Of a stretch of 64,000 nt of DNA, positions 16,938 to 25,921 are shown in pieces; the stretch's first letter is position 1; the number at the start of each line of letters is the position of its first letter. The notes under the pieces are model-generated. The model saw only the letters and a program-made list of their open reading frames with translations. It was not told the origin of the DNA and did not search any database. A program made the position numbers and the translations under genes. Source of the DNA: Pseudomonas alloputida (lineage in GTDB: Bacteria; Pseudomonadota; Gammaproteobacteria; Pseudomonadales; Pseudomonadaceae); contig NZ_CP128540.1 in NCBI RefSeq assembly GCF_021283545.2, forward strand, positions 3,011,501 through 3,075,500, written 5' to 3'.

Positions 16938-17334
16938 CGCCACCACCGGTGTGGTCTGATGCTCGTCTAGGCATTGGGCCACTTATCACGAAACGAAGAC
17001 CGCTCCCTTTAGGACGCATTGCACTACAGCCTCTGGATGGCAAGGGCGTTCAAATGCGCCGGTCGCCGAATGTCCTCATCGGGTAGTTCTAGCAAGCCCC
17101 CCGCAGCCTGAGCTCTATGCGCCCCGCAGAAAACAGCGACTTGAACTGCATCTGCGTCACGCACCGTGTCCAAATTCAATCGGATGGGTAAGCAAGCTGG
17201 ATTCGGAGGCAGCGATGGGTGAACACACCATTTAAAATCCAGGGTTAAGGGCGATGGTGCCCGCCTACTTTTTAGCGGGCGCGATCACCTGTACCGCGAG
17301 GATTTCCAACCGCAACGATCAGGGGCAAGCACTT
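16938..17334. other. Intergenic region with one weak hairpin
   Basis: No supported gene. GCCCGC (17259-17264) and GCGGGC (17275-17280) can pair around a T-rich 10-nt loop, 55 bp from the stop of the convergent GFA gene. It may serve as a weak terminator of the catabolic operon or of the GFA gene. Confidence 0.5.
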
Positions 17335-17766
17335 TTACCCTAGCGCGGCAGCAAATGCTTCGGGCGTCGGGCTCTCCTCCCATTGCGCGGTAGTCTTCGG
17401 CAGCGCCAGCCATGGCTGCTTGCGCCGTGTCCAGATATGCGCAATCGGCTCGAAACGTTCAGAGCCTTCCAGGATGCCGGCCCGTACCACACGCATGCCG
17501 GGCGCTGCCGTAGTCTCGTTGAATAGCCGGGTATGGCATTTACCGCAGGCATGTTGGGTGGACGTCTGACCTTGGTGTTCATGCTTAAAGATCGCCGTTT
17601 CACCAAACACCTGAACAATTGAAGCTGCGCTCAGCATGTGCAGGCCAAAAGCACTGCCGCTCCAGCGTTGGCAGTTCAAGCAGTGGCAGGCATACAGCGG
17701 CGGCAATTGCTGCGCCGCGATCTCAATGGTGACTTGCCCACATCGGCACTGACCGGTGATTCTCAT
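17335..17766 (-). CDS. GFA/CENP-V-family zinc protein
   Basis: The 143-residue protein has the metal-binding cysteines of the glutathione-dependent formaldehyde-activating (GFA/CENP-V) family: CRCG (about 7), CHCLNCQ (about 27) and CGKCHTRLFN (about 76). Members bind zinc; most have no proven reaction and some act on glutathione adducts. The ATG follows AAGGA. It is divergent from a LysR gene 105 bp away, which may control it. Confidence 0.85.
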   Translation of the reverse strand: MRITGQCRCGQVTIEIAAQQLPPLYACHCLNCQRWSGSAFGLHMLSAASIVQVFGETAIFKHEHQGQTSTQHACGKCHTRLFNETTAAPGMRVVRAGILEGSERFEPIAHIWTRRKQPWLALPKTTAQWEESPTPEAFAAALG

Positions 17767-17871
17767 GCGTTAGTTCCTTACAATGACGCCCGGAAAAATG
17801 TGGGTGAATGATCGCTTTTTCACGGGCTCGGGCAGAAGAGCAAATTAGGAGCAACTGTTGGCAAAGAATGT

Positions 17872-18765
17872 ATGAGCGGCATTGAATGGGAAAGCCAGCG
17901 TGTGTTTCTTGCCGTGTTGCGCTCTGGCAGCCTAAGCGGCGCGGCGAAGTTGCTGGGTATCGCCCAGGCCACCGCGCGCCGGCGCCTTGACCATCTTGAG
18001 CACGCTCTCGGTGTGAGTCTGTTCGCCCGCACACCTCAAGGGCTGACACCCACTGCCGGAGCGCAGCGCCTGATCGAACATGTGGAGGCCATGGATCTGG
18101 CCGCGCAAACCTTCAACCGCATGGCCAGCTCTGAAGCGTCGATGGATCACGGTACAGTCCGGCTGACCTGCGGCGAGTTGCTTGGCGTTGAGGTACTGCC
18201 TGACCTGCTGCGCCCTTTCCATTACGAACGCGCCGGGCTCAAACTTGAGTTGAGCATAAGCGACGCGCTTGAAGACATCGCCAGGCTGCAATCGGATATT
18301 GCGGTGCGGCTGATGCGGCCCAATGAAGCTGATATCACGGTGCGGCGTGTCGGCAGCTTGCGGGTTGGCATCCATGCCAGTGCCGGGTGCCTGGAGCGCT
18401 ATGGTAATCCAGCCTCTCTAATGTCGCTGCGCCAGCGGCCCCTGATCGGGCCGGACAGACGCTCAGCGGATTTGCGTCGGCTTGTCGACGCCGGTCTGTG
18501 CGATGCCGACCAGCATTTCGCCATCGCCTCTGATCATCACCTCGCTCAGCTGGCCGCTCTGAAAGCGGGCTTAGGCTTCGGACTCTGCCCGACGCAAATA
18601 GCAAAATCGCACGACCTCATACATGTGCTGCCGCACGATTTTGGCTTTGAGGTAGACGTGTGGGTCGCAATGCACAACGACCTGCGCAAAGTTAACAGGA
18701 TCGTTCAGGTGTTCGAGGCACTAGGGGAGCAGTTGCGTCGGTATCTTCGCTTGGCCGATCGGTAA
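17872..18765 (+). CDS. LysR-family transcriptional regulator
   Basis: The 297-residue protein has an N-terminal winged HTH (about 8-65: GSLSGAAKLLGIAQATARRRLDHLE) and a substrate-binding domain from about 95. The HTH carries ATARRR where most LysR proteins have SQPA-S, as in a subgroup that binds short divergent promoters. It is divergent from the GFA gene. The ribosome site is weak. The target and effector are unknown. Confidence 0.8.
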   Translation: MSGIEWESQRVFLAVLRSGSLSGAAKLLGIAQATARRRLDHLEHALGVSLFARTPQGLTPTAGAQRLIEHVEAMDLAAQTFNRMASSEASMDHGTVRLTCGELLGVEVLPDLLRPFHYERAGLKLELSISDALEDIARLQSDIAVRLMRPNEADITVRRVGSLRVGIHASAGCLERYGNPASLMSLRQRPLIGPDRRSADLRRLVDAGLCDADQHFAIASDHHLAQLAALKAGLGFGLCPTQIAKSHDLIHVLPHDFGFEVDVWVAMHNDLRKVNRIVQVFEALGEQLRRYLRLADR

Positions 18766-18842
18766 GAGACGTTTGCTTCCGATCATCAGAGGCGCACGCA
18801 GCAGTCGCCCTTCGAGCAGTCAGTGACCTGACAATATCGGCT

Positions 18843-18903
18843 TGTAAACGTATTTTTTCACTTGTAAACCTCGGTGGTTAACAAGTGAAAAATTAGGTTT
18901 ACA
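18843..18903. repeat. Nested inverted repeat downstream of the KfrA-like gene
   Basis: TTTTTCACTTGT (18854-18865) and ACAAGTGAAAAA (18881-18892) form a 12-bp inverted repeat, nested inside TGTAAAC (18843) and GTTTACA (18897). The octamer TTTACAAG occurs twice here on the minus strand and once more at the inverted repeat between the KfrA-like and recombinase genes (about 20038). It may be a terminator, an element boundary or a second recombinase/KfrA binding site. Confidence 0.5.
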
Positions 18904-18957
18904 GGCCTTCTGCGATGCCTGTTTGGCCGATTTGGCGCGGAGCAAGTCCTTCGTTTT

Positions 18958-19953
18958 TCACCCTTGCTTATCGCCGTCATCAGGTTCAGTGCCTTGAACA
19001 ACCGTCAGAGCTTTCCTGGCGTCTGTCAGTTGCTGGCTGAGCTCAGCCGAAGTCGCTCTGAGCTGTGCGACTTCGGCGCTCGCAATCTCTGTCGCATTCC
19101 TGGCGATCACCAACTGCTCCTGGAGCATATCTTTCGCTCCCTCTGCCCGCGCTGCAGCCATGTTTGCCAAGCCCAGATCCCCTTCCAAGCGCTTCAGTGT
19201 GTCCTGGTTCTGATGCGCGAGCTTGCTCTGCTGGCGCGCTTCACCCAGCAGGCGTTCGTTGTCACGGTTTAGTCTGGTCAGTTCGTCCTGTCGCACCATG
19301 AGGGTCTGCTGAAGCTGCAACAGTTCATGCTGCAGTTGCTGGAGCTGAGTCTCGTGGCGATGCTGGTCTTGCTCACGTTGCTCCTTGATCGCGTTGCGGT
19401 AGTGCTCCAAAGCATCACGAGCATGAGCGTGCTTTTCTTCCAGGGAGCGAACCTGCTCGTCTTTCTCCTGTACCCGCAATTCAAGATCAGTGCAGCTTTG
19501 GCTGATGCGCGCGTTCCGGGTGAGTTCTGATTGCAGTGACGATTGCGTGGTGCTCAGTTCCTCAGCCTGGCTCGCCAACGCGATGTCTCGGCTCGCCACC
19601 TCTCGCTGAGCCTGCTTCAGCTCTTCCTCAAGCCCCTCGATCTGCCTGTACAGCGCCGCCTGGCTCTGTTCGTGCGAACTGCGCTCCTGCGCCAGGGCAG
19701 CATTCCCCTCCTCCAATAACCGCTTCAATAGCTGATCTACGATCCCAATGAGCTCATCACTCAAGCGGTTCGGGTCAGATTGAGGGCGGGTATCGGTAGC
19801 CTCCAGCTCTTGGAGATACCGGGAAATCGTTGTTTTAGAGCCGGTATTACCCAGCTCAACACGCACAGCATCGATGCTCGGATTAACGCCACGGGCGAGC
19901 AGCGCCGCACGCGCTTTCTGTACCAATGCCTTGTTGATGCCGCCGCGCGCCAT
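18958..19953 (-). CDS. KfrA-type coiled-coil DNA-binding protein (TnpT-like)
   Basis: The 331-residue protein has an N-terminal helix-turn-helix-like KfrA domain (about 1-60, with GSKTTISRYLQEL) followed by about 240 residues of charged, Gln-rich coiled coil. It is divergent from a tyrosine recombinase gene. This size and arrangement match the tnpT-tnpS cointegrate-resolution module of Tn4651/Tn4652-type transposons, where TnpT assists the TnpS recombinase at the site between the two genes. KfrA-like proteins also act in plasmid segregation. The ATG follows AGGAGAG. No Tn3-family transposase is present in this window. Confidence 0.75.
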   Translation of the reverse strand: MARGGINKALVQKARAALLARGVNPSIDAVRVELGNTGSKTTISRYLQELEATDTRPQSDPNRLSDELIGIVDQLLKRLLEEGNAALAQERSSHEQSQAALYRQIEGLEEELKQAQREVASRDIALASQAEELSTTQSSLQSELTRNARISQSCTDLELRVQEKDEQVRSLEEKHAHARDALEHYRNAIKEQREQDQHRHETQLQQLQHELLQLQQTLMVRQDELTRLNRDNERLLGEARQQSKLAHQNQDTLKRLEGDLGLANMAAARAEGAKDMLQEQLVIARNATEIASAEVAQLRATSAELSQQLTDARKALTVVQGTEPDDGDKQG

Positions 19954-20042
19954 GGTCTCTCCTACGATTTCGTACTGGGTTACATGTCATGTATCTACGT
20001 GACATCTTACTCAATTTACATCTTGAAAAATGTAGGATTTAC

Positions 20043-20073
20043 AAGAATAAATAATAGGGGATTATTTGTTCTT
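20043..20073. repeat. Recombinase core-site-like inverted repeat
   Basis: AAGAATAAATAAT (20043-20055) and ATTATTTGTTCTT (20061-20073) are inverted copies matching at 12 of 13 positions with a 5-bp AGGGG spacer, between the divergent KfrA-like and recombinase genes. This is the geometry of a tyrosine-recombinase crossover site. A second, shorter inverted repeat (ATGTCATGT...ACGTGACAT, about 19985-20006) lies closer to the KfrA-like gene. Confidence 0.6.
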
Positions 20074-20132
20074 ATAGCCCGGAATCGGCGAGAATCGTCT
20101 CCAGACCCGGTACAAATGGCAGGAAATGGCAG

Positions 20133-21080
20133 ATGGACAAGGCGCAGCGATACCTGACGGCAGGCAAGCGCGAAAACACGCGCAAAAGCTATCGGGCTGC
20201 GATTGAGCACTTTGAAGTGGCATGGGGAGGATTCCTGCCTGCTACAGCTGAGGGAATCGTTCGCTATCTCGCGGAATATGCGGAATCGCTGGCGCTGAGC
20301 ACGCTGCGTCAGCGCCTGGCAGCGCTTGCCCAATGGCATGTCACCCAGGGCTTCCCCGATCCAACCAAGGCCCCCCAGGTACGGCAGATGCTCAAGGGCA
20401 TCCGCGTCGTGCACCCGGCCAAACAGAAGCAGGCTGCGCCGCTTCAGTTGCGTCACCTTGAGAAGGCCGTCTATTGGCTGAATAGCAAAGCAGGAGAAGC
20501 GATCGAGTCGGGAGACTATCGGGCGCTGATGAGGTACCGCCGCGATGCCGCCCTACTACTCATCGGTTTTTGGCGTGGCTTTCGGAGTGATGAACTGGCC
20601 CGTCTTCAGATCGAGGATACCCAGGCCGAGGCCGGCATTGGCATCACTTTTTACCTCCCCTACACCAAAGCGGATCGCGCCCATCAAGGCACGACGTTCC
20701 ACACCCCTGCCCTTAAAAAGCTTTGTCCGGTTGATGCATACATCAATTGGATCACGGTGGCCGGCATTTCCAAGGGCCCGATCTTTCGTAAGCTTGATCG
20801 ATGGGGGAACCTGTCAGAAAAAGGGCTCAAGTCGAGCAGCCTGATTCCGCTGCTCAGGCGCATCCTGGAAGAAGCCGACATACCTGCGCAGGCATACAGC
20901 AGCCACTCGATGCGCCGTGGCTTTGCAACCTGGGCATCGGCAAATGGCTGGGACATTAAAGGCCTTATGAGCTATGTCGGCTGGAAGGATATGAAATCTG
21001 CGCTGAGGTACGTCGACGCGAGCAGCTCCTTTGGCGGCCTGGCCGCTTACAACGCAGGAGAGATCGATCATGATCGCTAA
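20133..21080 (+). CDS. Tyrosine recombinase (TnpS/integrase-like)
   Basis: The 315-residue protein has an N-terminal SAM-like core-binding domain (about 1-100) and a catalytic domain with Arg in RGFRSDEL (about 150), His-x-x-Arg in SHSMRRGF (about 257), GW in YVGWKDM and the nucleophile Tyr in SALRYVDAS (about 290). It should cut and rejoin DNA at the inverted repeat just upstream of its gene. With the divergent KfrA-like gene it resembles the TnpS/TnpT resolution pair. It could equally be the integrase of the island that holds the ATPase at 22031-24607. Confidence 0.85.
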   Translation: MDKAQRYLTAGKRENTRKSYRAAIEHFEVAWGGFLPATAEGIVRYLAEYAESLALSTLRQRLAALAQWHVTQGFPDPTKAPQVRQMLKGIRVVHPAKQKQAAPLQLRHLEKAVYWLNSKAGEAIESGDYRALMRYRRDAALLLIGFWRGFRSDELARLQIEDTQAEAGIGITFYLPYTKADRAHQGTTFHTPALKKLCPVDAYINWITVAGISKGPIFRKLDRWGNLSEKGLKSSSLIPLLRRILEEADIPAQAYSSHSMRRGFATWASANGWDIKGLMSYVGWKDMKSALRYVDASSSFGGLAAYNAGEIDHDR

Positions 21081-21304
21081 GCGAGAGGCTGGAGCTTCAT
21101 TTTGCTGATTTCTGCCTCTGCCGCCCTCAACTCAGACGTAACACCTGACCACATCAGCACCAGGGTCGATATTTTTTCGCGACTCGCCTGCAGCTCATCC
21201 CCCAGCTCCGCGAGCTCGGACTCAAGCAGGTCACAACGCTGCTCAAGCAGCTCCTCACGAGTGAAAAAAGGTTCGAGCAGATCGTCATCACTTGGTTTGC
21301 GCAT
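21077..21304 (-). CDS. Small coiled-coil protein, unknown
   Basis: The likely product is 75 residues, starting MRKPSDDDLLEPFF, and is dominated by a leucine/glutamate-rich helix (LLESELAELGDELQ). It is convergent with the recombinase and overlaps its stop region by 4 bp. A longer frame reaches 21466 but has no better start. No family is recognised. Confidence 0.5.
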   Translation of the reverse strand: MRKPSDDDLLEPFFTREELLEQRCDLLESELAELGDELQASREKISTLVLMWSGVTSELRAAEAEISKMKLQPLA

Positions 21305-21552
21305 GCGCCATAGGCCTTCATCGTGACAAGAGTACAAATGTTCTCCGCGAAGGATAAATTCGAATACTGTATATTTCAACAGTGCTACGCTAGCCACTGG
21401 TCGAGGTCGACGCATGTGGCCCCGCATCGGTACGGATCCGCTCCCGGGCGCACCAGTGGCAATCAATCTCCGTTAAGGGGTGGGGCGTCATCTCGGCGAG
21501 GAAGAAGGTGAAAAATCATGTGCAATGATCGTTTGGATGCGAGGAAAATCCC

Positions 21553-21969
21553 ATGCCCCTGAAATCGTCATTTGCCACCGTACTGCGGGCATTACGCAGC
21601 AAGCGAAACATCACGCAACGTGGATTCGCCGACACGACGAGCAGGACATACCTGTCAAAGCTAGAAAGCGGTAAGTCCAGTATCACCTTGGACAAGTTGG
21701 AGCAATTGAGCGACAGACTTGAGCTCTCGCCTTTGGCTCTGCTTACCCTCACAGTGAGCGAAGACACTGGCGTACCGACAACCACGCTGATATCAAAGCT
21801 GAGCGATGAAATCCGCGCACTGACGAGTGATGGTGGATTGCCAGAGCTCAGTGCATTGAGCCCTCCTCCAGAATCCATAGGTCATACAGTCGTCGCGCGC
21901 CGGAGGCCTGGACGGCCTGGCCATCCTGTGAACGCGATTGGATCAGGGCAGGCTGAGCTGCCCTTCTAA
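21553..21969 (+). CDS. XRE-family HTH regulator
   Basis: The 138-residue protein has an N-terminal Cro/CI-type HTH (about 6-62: FATVLRALRSKRNITQRGFA, then TYLSKLESGKSSIT) and a low-complexity basic tail, RRRPGRPGHP, that resembles an AT-hook. The ATG follows GAGG. Its position between the recombinase and the ATPase suggests control of the island. It is similar in outline to the XRE protein at 61479. Confidence 0.75.
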   Translation: MPLKSSFATVLRALRSKRNITQRGFADTTSRTYLSKLESGKSSITLDKLEQLSDRLELSPLALLTLTVSEDTGVPTTTLISKLSDEIRALTSDGGLPELSALSPPPESIGHTVVARRRPGRPGHPVNAIGSGQAELPF

Positions 21970-22030
21970 GAATATTGCAGGCTATGGGAAAGGAGCGCCT
22001 AAAACCTAAGGCGCCCCATGGGGGGTATTG

Positions 22031-24607
22031 TTATGCCGCAGCGTCGCGCCGCTTGCTTAACTGTTCCCGCCAGACGCTTAACGCTTCGAGATCAACCCTC
22101 AGCTCAGCCTCCTCAGGAATGAACATCGGGATTTCAGTTGACTGGCTGTGCTCATAACAACTGTACTTCGTCATCAACTCATCGATCAGCCTGCAGTCCT
22201 CCAGCTGGATACCCTGGATAGCTCGGAGTCGGCCATCGGTCTGGATTCCCCGCCGGTGCCTGAGCACGACCTTGTTGAGCAAGTCTTCCTCAACCGATCG
22301 CTCAACGAGTTTACGAAACTCGCTGCAAATTCCCTGCGCCAAGGCCCGGTACGCGTCGGCGCCACCGACATCACCGGCCTTTCTTGCTTCCGTAAGCCGG
22401 GTCAGCAAGATGTTGTTCGCCTTCTTGGTCGACGCATTCCATACATCCTGGTCAGACGGGTGGCCGGCAACTCCGCCGTAAGATTCGATTCGCATAGCGC
22501 GGTAATGCTTGGACTTCCAGTCATCGCTGACCTTGCGAGCCAGGTCTTCCAAGATCCCGTACAACGACAGTCGGTGCGTGAGGACTATGACCTGTCTTGT
22601 TTGCGCCAGCGCCACCAGACGACAAGCGACAGCCCATTCGAACTCGTGATCAAGAGAAGAAATAGGATCGTCAAAAACAAAGGGAGCTGCCCCTGGCTTC
22701 TCGCACACGTCCGCCAAAAACGCCGCGAGTGAGATAATGCGGCGCTCTCCCTCGCTCAATACTCCCTGAGGCTGGGTGCGCGCGTCTTGAGCACCTTTGA
22801 GTCGAACCTGGTGCAACACCACACCATTTCGCGCTCTGGTTTTGATTAACTCGACCTGGATACGGTGTGCACCAAGCGCACGCAGCTCCTGATTGAAGCG
22901 CCCGACATACGCTTCAGTCACTACCGCCTGGGTCACCTCAGCTGCCTTGGTGGAAATCGCCCGCGAGCTGGTGAGTGCCTTCCAAGCATCATAGGCCTTC
23001 GATTTTTTCAGCCGGTCGACCTCTGCACGCACAGCAACTGCCTGCTCGGTAATCCACTTGCGCGCCTCCAGACCCAGTTTTTCCTTACTCGCCTGTGCCC
23101 TATCGAACTGCACAGCATCCGCTTCGTACTGAGCAGCCTCGTCGTCAAGGCGCCCTGCGTAATCCGTAAGCGACGCGATTGTTTCGGCCTGAGGGGCAAC
23201 TGGTTGTGCTGGATGCACAGCTTCATGGGCATGCAGTGCGGCCCGGGCTTGTGATGCTGTTAGCCAAAACGCCTTGAGGTACTCAGACCACTCCTTAGAG
23301 CCCAGTCCAGCTGCTTCGCATTGAGTGGTGATCTCTTGCTCTGCCGGAATCTTCGACAGCTGCTCTAAGGCCTTGTCGTACAGCGATTCTGCGTTTTTGG
23401 CATCTGTTTCCAGCTTGCCCTGGACGAAGGCCTCAAACTCTTGAAGTCGATGCTGTGCCTGCTCATCCAGCGTTTGATGACATAAAGGACAGCGCGCCTG
23501 GTCATGGGTGACCGGAAACTGATCGTGCGGATACGGCGAGGCTGAGAACGCGCGTGCAGCCTCCCACATGGCCTTCCACGTAGGTAACCCCACACCTTCG
23601 AGCTCTGCTGTCTTGATCTTGGCCCCTTCGAGTGCGGTCTGCCGTTTTTCTTGGGCTGATTGCCTGAGCCCCCTGATCGCATTAAGGCTTTGGTCAGAAT
23701 AGGCTTCGGCGCCACCACTCAGCGCGCTGATAACTTTCTGCAATTCCGCCTTGGTGCGTCGCCGCTGAACAGCCAAAGCACCTGGATCTTCTGCCTTCAA
23801 GCGCTCAATCAAGGCAGTAAGCTGGCTCTCCTCTTCTGGCTTCCAGGTCAATGCCTCATTCAACACGGTTGGCGTCACTGCCCCCAAGCTCTCGTAAAAA
23901 CGCTTACCTGGCGTGCCGTCATAAATGGCAGGCATCTGGGGCAAGGTTGTAACCAGCTTGGATTGCTCGGCTGCTAGGGCATCCCTCACCTGCTCTACGA
24001 CGACGGCGAGCTTTTCGAACAAGCCGACGATAGACGGGATGTAGGTGGCAGCGCTTTCAGCTGTCAGGTAGTGGCTCGCCTCGTCGCTGTCGAAAATGTC
24101 GATATTGCGCAGCGCTTCGATTAGGGGCTGGCCAACGTGCCATTCGTGCGCGCTTTGTTGGCCGTTCAGCTCAGAGGTGACCTGGCACCTACTCGCTGGA
24201 GGGGCCGCTTTAAAGACATTGGCTTTGAGCTCAGCAGCTCTGGGTTTTCCTGAAAGCTTTTTCAGGATGCGGGTGTAGCTGGATTTGCCTGATCCGTTGT
24301 GCCCATAGATAACAGAGAGGTTGTGCGAGCCGAACTCCAGAGGCCTGCGAGGCTCCAGGTTCTCGATGCCTGCAACCTCGCCAATCTGGATGAGCCTCAG
24401 CTCATCCTGGACGGTATGGCGGTGACTTAACTCGGCAAACGTGCGATGTGATGACGGCTTACTACCGGCTGGTGTTTTGATCAGCGCGGTGAGATCCGCG
24501 ACATCGAGTGCATCAATTTCGCCCTTCTTCAGCAGCCGGTCTGCTGCCTCCTGAAGCCAGTCATTTTGCTTAAGAAGCCATGAACGGATATCCACCTGCG
24601 CCTGCAT
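22031..24607 (-). CDS. Rad50/RloC-like AAA_13 ATPase with zinc hook
   Basis: The 858-residue protein is an SMC/Rad50-type ABC ATPase. Walker A is GHNGSGKSSYT (about 102), the zinc-hook-like Cys-x2-Cys in RCPLCHQTL (about 378) sits between coiled-coil arms, the ABC signature is VLSEGERR (about 640) and Walker B is FVFDDPISSLDH (about 675). RloC, a phage-defence anticodon nuclease, has this layout with a C-terminal Arg...Glu...His nuclease site. The C-terminus here has FRKLVE, with the Arg-x3-Glu spacing of PrrC, and a later YEHSQS, so nuclease activity is possible but unproven. The start has AGGAG 8 bp upstream. It stands alone beside a recombinase, as many defence genes do. Confidence 0.75.
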   Translation of the reverse strand: MQAQVDIRSWLLKQNDWLQEAADRLLKKGEIDALDVADLTALIKTPAGSKPSSHRTFAELSHRHTVQDELRLIQIGEVAGIENLEPRRPLEFGSHNLSVIYGHNGSGKSSYTRILKKLSGKPRAAELKANVFKAAPPASRCQVTSELNGQQSAHEWHVGQPLIEALRNIDIFDSDEASHYLTAESAATYIPSIVGLFEKLAVVVEQVRDALAAEQSKLVTTLPQMPAIYDGTPGKRFYESLGAVTPTVLNEALTWKPEEESQLTALIERLKAEDPGALAVQRRRTKAELQKVISALSGGAEAYSDQSLNAIRGLRQSAQEKRQTALEGAKIKTAELEGVGLPTWKAMWEAARAFSASPYPHDQFPVTHDQARCPLCHQTLDEQAQHRLQEFEAFVQGKLETDAKNAESLYDKALEQLSKIPAEQEITTQCEAAGLGSKEWSEYLKAFWLTASQARAALHAHEAVHPAQPVAPQAETIASLTDYAGRLDDEAAQYEADAVQFDRAQASKEKLGLEARKWITEQAVAVRAEVDRLKKSKAYDAWKALTSSRAISTKAAEVTQAVVTEAYVGRFNQELRALGAHRIQVELIKTRARNGVVLHQVRLKGAQDARTQPQGVLSEGERRIISLAAFLADVCEKPGAAPFVFDDPISSLDHEFEWAVACRLVALAQTRQVIVLTHRLSLYGILEDLARKVSDDWKSKHYRAMRIESYGGVAGHPSDQDVWNASTKKANNILLTRLTEARKAGDVGGADAYRALAQGICSEFRKLVERSVEEDLLNKVVLRHRRGIQTDGRLRAIQGIQLEDCRLIDELMTKYSCYEHSQSTEIPMFIPEEAELRVDLEALSVWREQLSKRRDAAA

Positions 24608-24899
24608 CTAGCCCACTCCTGGACGTTGGTCGTGGCAAAAAGCTAGCAGAGGGTCATACGCCTTGCCAGGCAGTTACTACGAAGGGCGCAGGCTGCAAAC
24701 GTAACAAAAAATTTGCGTCGACGGGGCGATGCGCAAGAACAAGGGGGAGGGAAAAAAACACCTGAAGCACGGTGGATATGATCAATTCCTTATCGGAAGG
24801 ATATCTGAGACGCCGTTGCAGTCCATTGAAGGTGGCAGCAGCGGCAACGCCTCTGAACAAATGCAACTAGCCCGTGTCTGCTTAACCTAAGTATCCGCT

Positions 24900-25685
24900 C
24901 TATCCCGCTGTCACTCGCAGCCGGCTCTTAGTCGTTGAATAGACGGTGTTGTAGTACTCAATGGGTAGCCCGTCCTTAGTCCGGCCTATCGACTCAATGC
25001 CTATCAAAGGCTGGCCTGTGGTTATTCCCAAAAGCTCAGCCTCCTCCCTGGTTGGCATGACTGCTTCAAACCACCGCTCAGAGTCGGTGACGGTCAAACT
25101 GAAGCGTTCCTGCATAATGCCATAGACGGACACACTGTCCTTTATCCATGCCTCTATGCCAGGCACTCTATGACCTGCCAGGCGCAGAGTTGAGACGGCT
25201 GTTGCTACACCATCTACGTAGTAGATTCGCCTTACACGTAACACGTCGGCTGGAGGTGGTAGCTGAAGCTTTTTCACCTCATCTTCCGTGGGGTTAGCTC
25301 GCTCTACCAGGAGAACTTTTGTGGTAACGCTATAGCCTTTAGCGATTTCGCCAAAAAGTCCTTTGTTGTGGGAAACGTAGTCCACTTCCTGCCGTTTTTG
25401 AGAAACAAAAATCCCTTGCCTAGGCACTTTGCTTATCAAGCCTTGTGTGACCAAGGCATCTAACGCCATTCGAATGATTGGGCGAGATACTCCCAATAAA
25501 TCACACAAGGTGTTCTCGGATGGCAGTCGAGCGTTCGCCTGCACTGATACGTCCATTATCACGCCAAGCAGGCGCTCTTTAATCTGAACCCAAAGCGGCA
25601 ATGAACTGGTTCTGTCTACTGGAGACGCCTGCTCCAGCAGAGCGTGAATAGCTCCAGCGTCCTTGTCTTGTTCCGATGCTCTCAT
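24900..25685 (-). CDS. GntR/HutC-family regulator
   Basis: The product is 261 residues, with a GntR winged HTH (about 25-85: LPSENTLCDLLGVSRPIIRMALDALVTQGLI) and a UTRA effector domain (about 105-260). I chose the ATG at 25685, which has GGAAG upstream; a GTG at 25700 is an alternative. Two palindromic operators lie 135-169 bp upstream, between this gene and the SDR-aldolase-kinase operon. It probably represses that operon until a sugar-like ligand binds. Confidence 0.85.
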   Translation of the reverse strand: MRASEQDKDAGAIHALLEQASPVDRTSSLPLWVQIKERLLGVIMDVSVQANARLPSENTLCDLLGVSRPIIRMALDALVTQGLISKVPRQGIFVSQKRQEVDYVSHNKGLFGEIAKGYSVTTKVLLVERANPTEDEVKKLQLPPPADVLRVRRIYYVDGVATAVSTLRLAGHRVPGIEAWIKDSVSVYGIMQERFSLTVTDSERWFEAVMPTREEAELLGITTGQPLIGIESIGRTKDGLPIEYYNTVYSTTKSRLRVTAG

Positions 25686-25819
25686 ATCAATCACTTCCAC
25701 CCGAGAACCGCAGCGTATATTTCAAAAAATCGATTTTGTCCAGCAGAAATCGGCCTAGGCCCTTCCGATAGCCGCCTAGCACAATTTTTTTTCAAAAACG
25801 CTTTCCAACGGCAAAAATC

Positions 25820-25854
25820 CTGGTTATAACCAGAGCGTGTCTGGTCATAACCAG
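25820..25854. promoter_or_regulatory. Twin GntR operators
   Basis: CTGGTTATAACCAG (25820-25833) is a perfect 14-bp palindrome. CTGGTCATAACCAG (25841-25854) differs at one base. Starts are 21 bp apart, two helical turns, so two dimers could bind on one DNA face. The site lies between the GntR gene and the operon beginning at 26213. Confidence 0.75.
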
Positions 25855-25886
25855 AGCCCAAAGGCACCGGTGACACGGTGCTCGTA

Positions 25887-25903
25887 GCCCCATCCGCTGG
25901 GGC
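25887..25903. repeat. Short hairpin in the 5' leader region
   Basis: GCCCCA and TGGGGC pair around TCCGC, 18 bp upstream of a small open frame. It could form in the leader RNA behind the operators. Confidence 0.4.
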
Positions 25904-25921
25904 TTGTCCAGGAGAACACCG

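Noticed and set aside
17259..17280. Strong terminator after the catabolic operon
   Set aside because: The stem is only 6 bp with a 10-nt loop and lies more than 300 bp after the last gene; kept only as a weak hairpin.
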